From Larkinella sp051857545 (GTDB lineage Bacteria > Bacteroidota > Bacteroidia > Cytophagales > Spirosomataceae): a stretch of 64,000 nucleotides of DNA. Each line of letters starts with the position of its first letter. Positions within the stretch are counted from its first letter, which is position 1. Where the stretch lies: contig NZ_JBPZHB010000003.1 of NCBI RefSeq assembly GCF_051857545.1, forward strand, positions 248,001 through 312,000, in the 5' to 3' direction. Of the stretch, positions 61,901-64,000 are shown piece after piece. Below the pieces are notes generated by a model. That model ran no database searches and was not told where the DNA came from. It worked only from the letters and a program-made list of their open reading frames with translations. The translations under genes and the position numbers were made by a program.

Positions 61901-62402
61901 AATGGTCCGGTAAGGTTGTTGTGGAGATGTGTTTCTTGTCGGTAACATCGACGGTCGCTTTGCGGACGTTGGAATTGTGCGGATGACTGGCAAAATGCGC
62001 GCCCATCAGCTTGCCGTACCAGGGCCAGTCGTATTCCGTATCGGCGGCCGCGTGGATGCCGACATAGCCACCACCGGCCTGGATGTAGCGTTCAAAAGCC
62101 GCCTGTTGTTCACCGTTCAGGACGTTGCCCGTGGTGTTGTTGAAGATCACCGTGGCGTATTTTTTCAGGTTTTCGTCCGTAAACACGGCGGCATTTTTTG
62201 TGGTATCTACCTGAAAATTATTCTCCTTTCCCAGTTTCTGAATGGCTGCAATCCCGAACGGAATGGAAGTGTGCTTCCAGCCTTTGGTTTTGGAGAATAC
62301 CAGCACATGAACCGGGTCGGCGACCCGGACAGTCAGGCTCGAATGCAGTAAAAAAACGAGGCCGATGATGACACAGGAACTGATTCTCATGAGTATTGAC
62401 AT
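58953..62402 (-). CDS. ThuA-like, PQQ-dehydrogenase, PKD, cytochrome c and C-terminal beta-domain fusion
   Basis: An exported protein of 1149 aa from the ATG at 62402. Order of domains: signal peptide (about 1-30); ThuA-like glutamine-amidotransferase-fold domain (about 35-255; VLVFSKTKGWKHTS, YVGIHAAADTEYDWPWYGKL); sorbosone/PQQ-type beta-propeller (about 265-680, GNLYLSTGDSSSPF, GCRNPYRIAVNP); PKD domain (about 740-830, GSRDLDDDDEVKYEWLFDG); cytochrome c with CKACH (Cys about 898); a C-terminal CBM6-like beta domain (about 1030-1149, VDLTHIKQFTYEYAS). Known ThuA proteins relate to trehalose/keto-sugar use. One chain therefore may bind a glycan, oxidise a sugar and pass electrons on. It is divergent from a VOC gene. 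Confidence 0.85.
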   Translation of the reverse strand: MSILMRISSCVIIGLVFLLHSSLTVRVADPVHVLVFSKTKGWKHTSIPFGIAAIQKLGKENNFQVDTTKNAAVFTDENLKKYATVIFNNTTGNVLNGEQQAAFERYIQAGGGYVGIHAAADTEYDWPWYGKLMGAHFASHPHNSNVRKATVDVTDKKHISTTTLPDHWDRTDEWYNYRSFYSGIKVLANLDENSYEGGTNGANHPISWYHEFDGGRAFYTGNGHTDESYSEPLFLKHLLGGIQYAIGEAKPLDYKKAYANVTPEQNRFVKTILVNDLASPMELAVAPDGRVFFSEIQGNLSVYDPKTRKNALVHKFPITYVGGTGLIGVTVDPNFAKNGHIYVYYTPAGQTEEPINFQLSRFTVNANNTLDLKSEKILLTVPVEKNSGSHHGGSLAWDKDGNLYLSTGDSSSPFPSDGYSPMDERPGKEFYSLDAQRSAANTNDLKGKVLRIHPQPDGSYTIPDGNLFPKGTAKTRPEIYTMGCRNPYRIAVNPKTSVLYWGEIGPDAGKEGVQGPRGYDEFNQAKKAGYYGWPYFVGNNYPYVKWDFATKTAGPKFDPAAPVNNSPNNTGLNQLPPATPPMIWYPYAASTEFPELGLGGRSAMAGKFYTFDTKSKSANKFPAYYDGKLFVFDWMRNWVLALSFDENENYVRSEPFMASNGDFRRPIDLDFGPDGVMYMLEYGSVYGADNEDARLVKIEYNTGNRPPLAQASVQDTAVENHLDRTVFLTSERRNFPILREAAGAAPLRVSFVSRGSRDLDDDDEVKYEWLFDGKKVGATTPNATYTYAKPGIYKAILKVTDRAGLVGRDTVIVKVGNSKPAVTIASTDNQSFFWEGKPFAYTVKVQDQEDGKIDPKRVKVLYAYNPQPSTADPNAPKSPTSVLVSNPPGKMLMDASDCKACHTIDKVSVGPSLLAVAQKYKTQTGALEQLATKIINGGGGNWGTVHVMSAHPQISVTDAQEMVRYIFSLTDKPRAQKTVPMQGSLTLNDHQKEELRGQYTLLASYTDKGGNVVGPLTGTDAVTLRNAKVRAVYTDAQVGFPRFGVNLSQGGHKAYLLLKNVDLTHIKQFTYEYASLDQPGEIQVRIDSQAGPVISTTAYQPTGAWNTNKEVTGSISKPVSGKHDVYFFAIKRTKPNDAILKFVTIQFQE

Positions 62403-62468
62403 AACGCAGGGCTTAGGAGGTTGTTTTTTTTCGCGCAAACCCGTGCGGCCGGTCTCCTGGGTTTGCAG

Positions 62469-62506
62469 ACTATAAAGCAGATTTGTCGAACAATCTGCTT
62501 TATAGT
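62469..62506. promoter_or_regulatory. 15-bp perfect dyad, operator-like, in the divergent region
   Basis: ACTATAAAGCAGATT (62469-62483) and its exact inverse (62492-62506) with an 8-bp spacer lie between the divergent ThuA-fusion and VOC genes, 46 bp before the VOC ATG. The size fits a dimeric repressor operator better than a transcript end. Confidence 0.5.
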
Positions 62507-62551
62507 TCTAAAAAATAGTGCTATTATTCCTACTGCGCATCAAAAATTGCC

Positions 62552-62944
62552 ATGCTACAACTCAACAGCGTTCATCACATCGCCATTATTTGCTCGGATT
62601 ACGAGCGTTCGAAGCATTTTTATACGGAGATATTGGGATTGAAAATCATTCGGGAAGTGTATCGCGCCGAACGCGATTCGTACAAACTGGATCTGGAACT
62701 GAACGGCCAGTACATCATCGAACTGTTCTCGTTTCCGCATCCGCCCGCGCGCCCATCCTGGCCCGAAGCCCTGGGGTTGCGGCATCTGGCGTTTGCGGTG
62801 TCGGATGTGGAAGCCGCCAAAACCGCCCTGGAAACCGCTGGTATTGAAGCAGAACCCATCCGGATTGATGCGCATACCGGGCGACGGTTTACGTTTTTCA
62901 GCGATCCGGATGGGTTACCGTTGGAGTTTTATGAAGAGGATTAA
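62552..62944 (+). CDS. VOC-superfamily (glyoxalase I-like) metalloprotein
   Basis: A 130-aa single VOC unit (two beta-alpha-beta-beta-beta modules). Candidate metal ligands are His8/His9 (SVHHIAII), Glu57 (QYIIELFSF), His78 (GLRHLAFAV) and Glu125 (GLPLEFYE), the glyoxalase/fosfomycin-resistance pattern; it is closest in style to YaeR-like proteins. Substrate unknown. It is monocistronic, divergent from the ThuA fusion gene. Confidence 0.9.
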   Translation: MLQLNSVHHIAIICSDYERSKHFYTEILGLKIIREVYRAERDSYKLDLELNGQYIIELFSFPHPPARPSWPEALGLRHLAFAVSDVEAAKTALETAGIEAEPIRIDAHTGRRFTFFSDPDGLPLEFYEED

Positions 62945-62953
62945 CTACTCCCG

Positions 62954-63535
62954 TTAGGGTCTGCGACCGTTGACAGGAGTATCATTGGTCGAGAGTTGCG
63001 AACCCGCGCTTTTCTGGCGGCAGTGATCATAGCTGTCGATCAACCGGTAGCTTTTGTGGTCGGTTTTGAGCCAGTTGCGGGCGGGCGTTTGCTGGATTAG
63101 CTCCTGCATGCAGGGATATTTGGCAAAAGCCACTTCCAGATTATGACGGTTCAGTGACAAAACCGGTTCGTCGGGCGTGACGCTGAAAAAATAATGTTCC
63201 GTGGCCCCTTCCCCAAAGTCCGACTGGCGGTAGAGCGTCAGTGTCTTTTCCTGCACCACCTCGTAGGTGTTGCCGAGATACAGCCGATACAGGGTTCCGT
63301 CTGTCTGCTTATAACCCCAAAGCCGTTCGGTGGCTACGGTTTTTCTCTGACCCGAATCCGTCGTTACCTGCACGTTGTACGGGTGCCAGTGGACCTTCAC
63401 TGACCGCAGATCCGGTGCCTGAATCTGATAGCCGCCCCGGTCGTTGCGATACACCATTTGGTAATGCGTTCGGTGAGTAGCACAACCCTGAACGAACAGT
63501 AAAACCGCTCCCAGCAAAATCCAGTACCGCATCAT
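62954..63535 (-). CDS. Lipoprotein of unknown function
   Basis: A 193-aa protein starting MMRYWILLGAVLLFVQGCATHR: a lipoprotein signal with lipobox VQGC (Cys about 18). The rest is mixed alpha/beta without a recognised motif. The ATG at 63535 overlaps the TGA of the RND adaptor gene (ATGATG), so it is co-translated with an efflux system and could be an accessory lipoprotein of it. A longer frame upstream lies inside the adaptor gene and is ignored. Confidence 0.75.
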   Translation of the reverse strand: MMRYWILLGAVLLFVQGCATHRTHYQMVYRNDRGGYQIQAPDLRSVKVHWHPYNVQVTTDSGQRKTVATERLWGYKQTDGTLYRLYLGNTYEVVQEKTLTLYRQSDFGEGATEHYFFSVTPDEPVLSLNRHNLEVAFAKYPCMQELIQQTPARNWLKTDHKSYRLIDSYDHCRQKSAGSQLSTNDTPVNGRRP

Positions 63536-64000
63536 TGTTGAGAAGCGTTTAAAGCCTGACCATCGCGAATTTCCTCTGAAGCAATCCGGACCACCGGTTC
63601 GCCGGCTTTGAGACCGCCGAACACTTCGACCAGGCTGTCGAGCGTGTTGCCTTTTTCGACCGACACCCACTCGGCTTTGTGGTTATTGACGCGAATCACG
63701 AACGTTTTTTCGCTGGAACTAACCACGGCGGTTTTCGGCACAAACAACGTAGGAGCTGTTCGTTCCATCGGCATCTTCACCTCGGCATACATCCCGGATT
63801 TCAGTTGGTTGGCCTTGTTGTCAAAGTCAAACTCCGCCAGCATCGACCGGTTGGCTTCCACCAGGCTCTGGGCGCTCCGGGCCAGTTTTGCGTTAAAGTG
63901 CTGTTCGGGAATGGCGTTGACCGTAAACGTAACCGCACTTTTGGCGGCCAACTGATTCGCAAACGTTTCGGGAATGGCTACCGTTAACCGCAACGTCCGG
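63532..64000 (-). CDS. RND efflux membrane-fusion (periplasmic adaptor) protein, C-terminal part (cut by window end)
   Basis: The frame is open to the last base of the window; the visible 155 or so residues are the C-terminal beta-barrel and membrane-proximal part of an HlyD/AcrA-type adaptor (LRLTVAIPETFANQL, LKSGMYAEVKMP, LFVPKTAVV, FGGLKAGEPVVRI). The adaptor bridges an inner-membrane RND pump and the outer-membrane channel. Its stop codon overlaps the start of the following lipoprotein gene. Substrate cannot be told from this part. Confidence 0.88.
   Translation of the reverse strand, partial: RTLRLTVAIPETFANQLAAKSAVTFTVNAIPEQHFNAKLARSAQSLVEANRSMLAEFDFDNKANQLKSGMYAEVKMPMERTAPTLFVPKTAVVSSSEKTFVIRVNNHKAEWVSVEKGNTLDSLVEVFGGLKAGEPVVRIASEEIRDGQALNASQQ

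Noticed and set aside
63671..64000. Extended start for the lipoprotein gene inside the RND adaptor gene
   Set aside because: The longer product would overlap the adaptor in another frame and lacks a signal peptide; the ATG at 63535 opens a proper lipoprotein signal.
1..64000. tRNA, rRNA, transposase and integrase genes
   Set aside because: I searched the intergenic spaces by eye for cloverleaf arms and for transposase-like frames and found none.

Overview
The window looks like chromosome of a Bacteroidota species of the order Cytophagales (Spirosomaceae type, e.g. the Spirosoma/Larkinella group; genus not proven). The evidence is a SusC/SusD pair run by an ECF sigma/FecR switch with a DUF4974-type FecR C-terminus, a CHU_C (type IX secretion) sorting domain, GH97, TAnnTTTG-type -7 boxes, and many extracytoplasmic PQQ-type dehydrogenases fused to cytochrome c. 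The DNA is GC-rich (a little over half by eye), coding-dense, with no tRNA, rRNA, transposase or CRISPR that I could find. The long intergenic spaces are occupied by palindromic repeats.

Layout. 0-4.2 kb: end of a secreted surface protein, a clan GH-A type glycoside hydrolase, and a PHP plus PI-PLC-like fusion. 4.4-4.7 kb: cold shock protein with its own promoter and terminator. 4.8-14.2 kb: a polysaccharide utilisation locus (GH97, SusD, SusC, FecR, with a divergent FecI-like sigma factor). 14.4-19 kb: S8 protease, CHU_C-sorted adhesin-like protein, NagX/DUF5009-like membrane acyltransferase. 19.2-32.7 kb: a co-directional run of eleven genes (FecR, exported RidA, two copies of an exported SelA/DgaE-like PLP enzyme plus amidohydrolase pair, two PQQ-type dehydrogenases, cytochrome c, BASS-family transporter, SMP-30 lactonase). 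32.8-35.6 kb: PAS histidine kinase with a REC-CRP fusion regulator, and a cysteine-less thioredoxin-fold protein. 35.9-40.9 kb: TPR protein, ClC chloride channel/antiporter, DUF389 membrane protein. 40.9-44.3 kb: LysR/MdaB divergent pair and a CPA1 Na+/H+ antiporter. 44.4-52 kb: GH19-like lysozyme, alpha-glucuronidase-like protein, CE15 glucuronoyl esterase, large dehydrogenase/HEAT/cytochrome protein. 52-58.7 kb: 2OG-Fe(II) oxygenase, LLM flavin oxidoreductase, TetR operon, OmpR-type two-component system, ECF sigma factor. 59-64 kb: ThuA/PQQ-dehydrogenase/PKD/cytochrome c fusion, VOC protein, lipoprotein, RND adaptor (cut by the window end).

How the genes may work together. The most interesting block is 19.2-32.7 kb. 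Its enzymes fit one extracytoplasmic route: a PQQ-type dehydrogenase oxidises an N-acylated amino sugar to a lactone and passes electrons to cytochrome c, the SMP-30 lactonase opens the lactone, the amidohydrolase removes the acyl group, the PLP enzyme eliminates ammonia, RidA clears the enamine/imine, and the BASS transporter takes up the resulting 2-oxo acid. The PLP enzymes and RidA have twin-arginine-like leaders, so this would be a periplasmic version of an oxidative GlcNAc-acid pathway. The product assignment is inference.

A second novel signal is an operator-like array: four hexamers of the CTTAGA/CTTAAT type at exact 11-bp steps, present four times: before the OmpR-type regulator, before its small membrane protein plus kinase, before the TPR gene and between ClC and DUF389. 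It suggests one regulon joining the two-component system at 55-58 kb to the ion-transport cluster at 36-41 kb. A third theme is repeated DNA: several families of modular palindromes, a 71-bp tandem repeat, and a two-copy MITE-like element, one copy of which carries a second palindrome inserted inside it.
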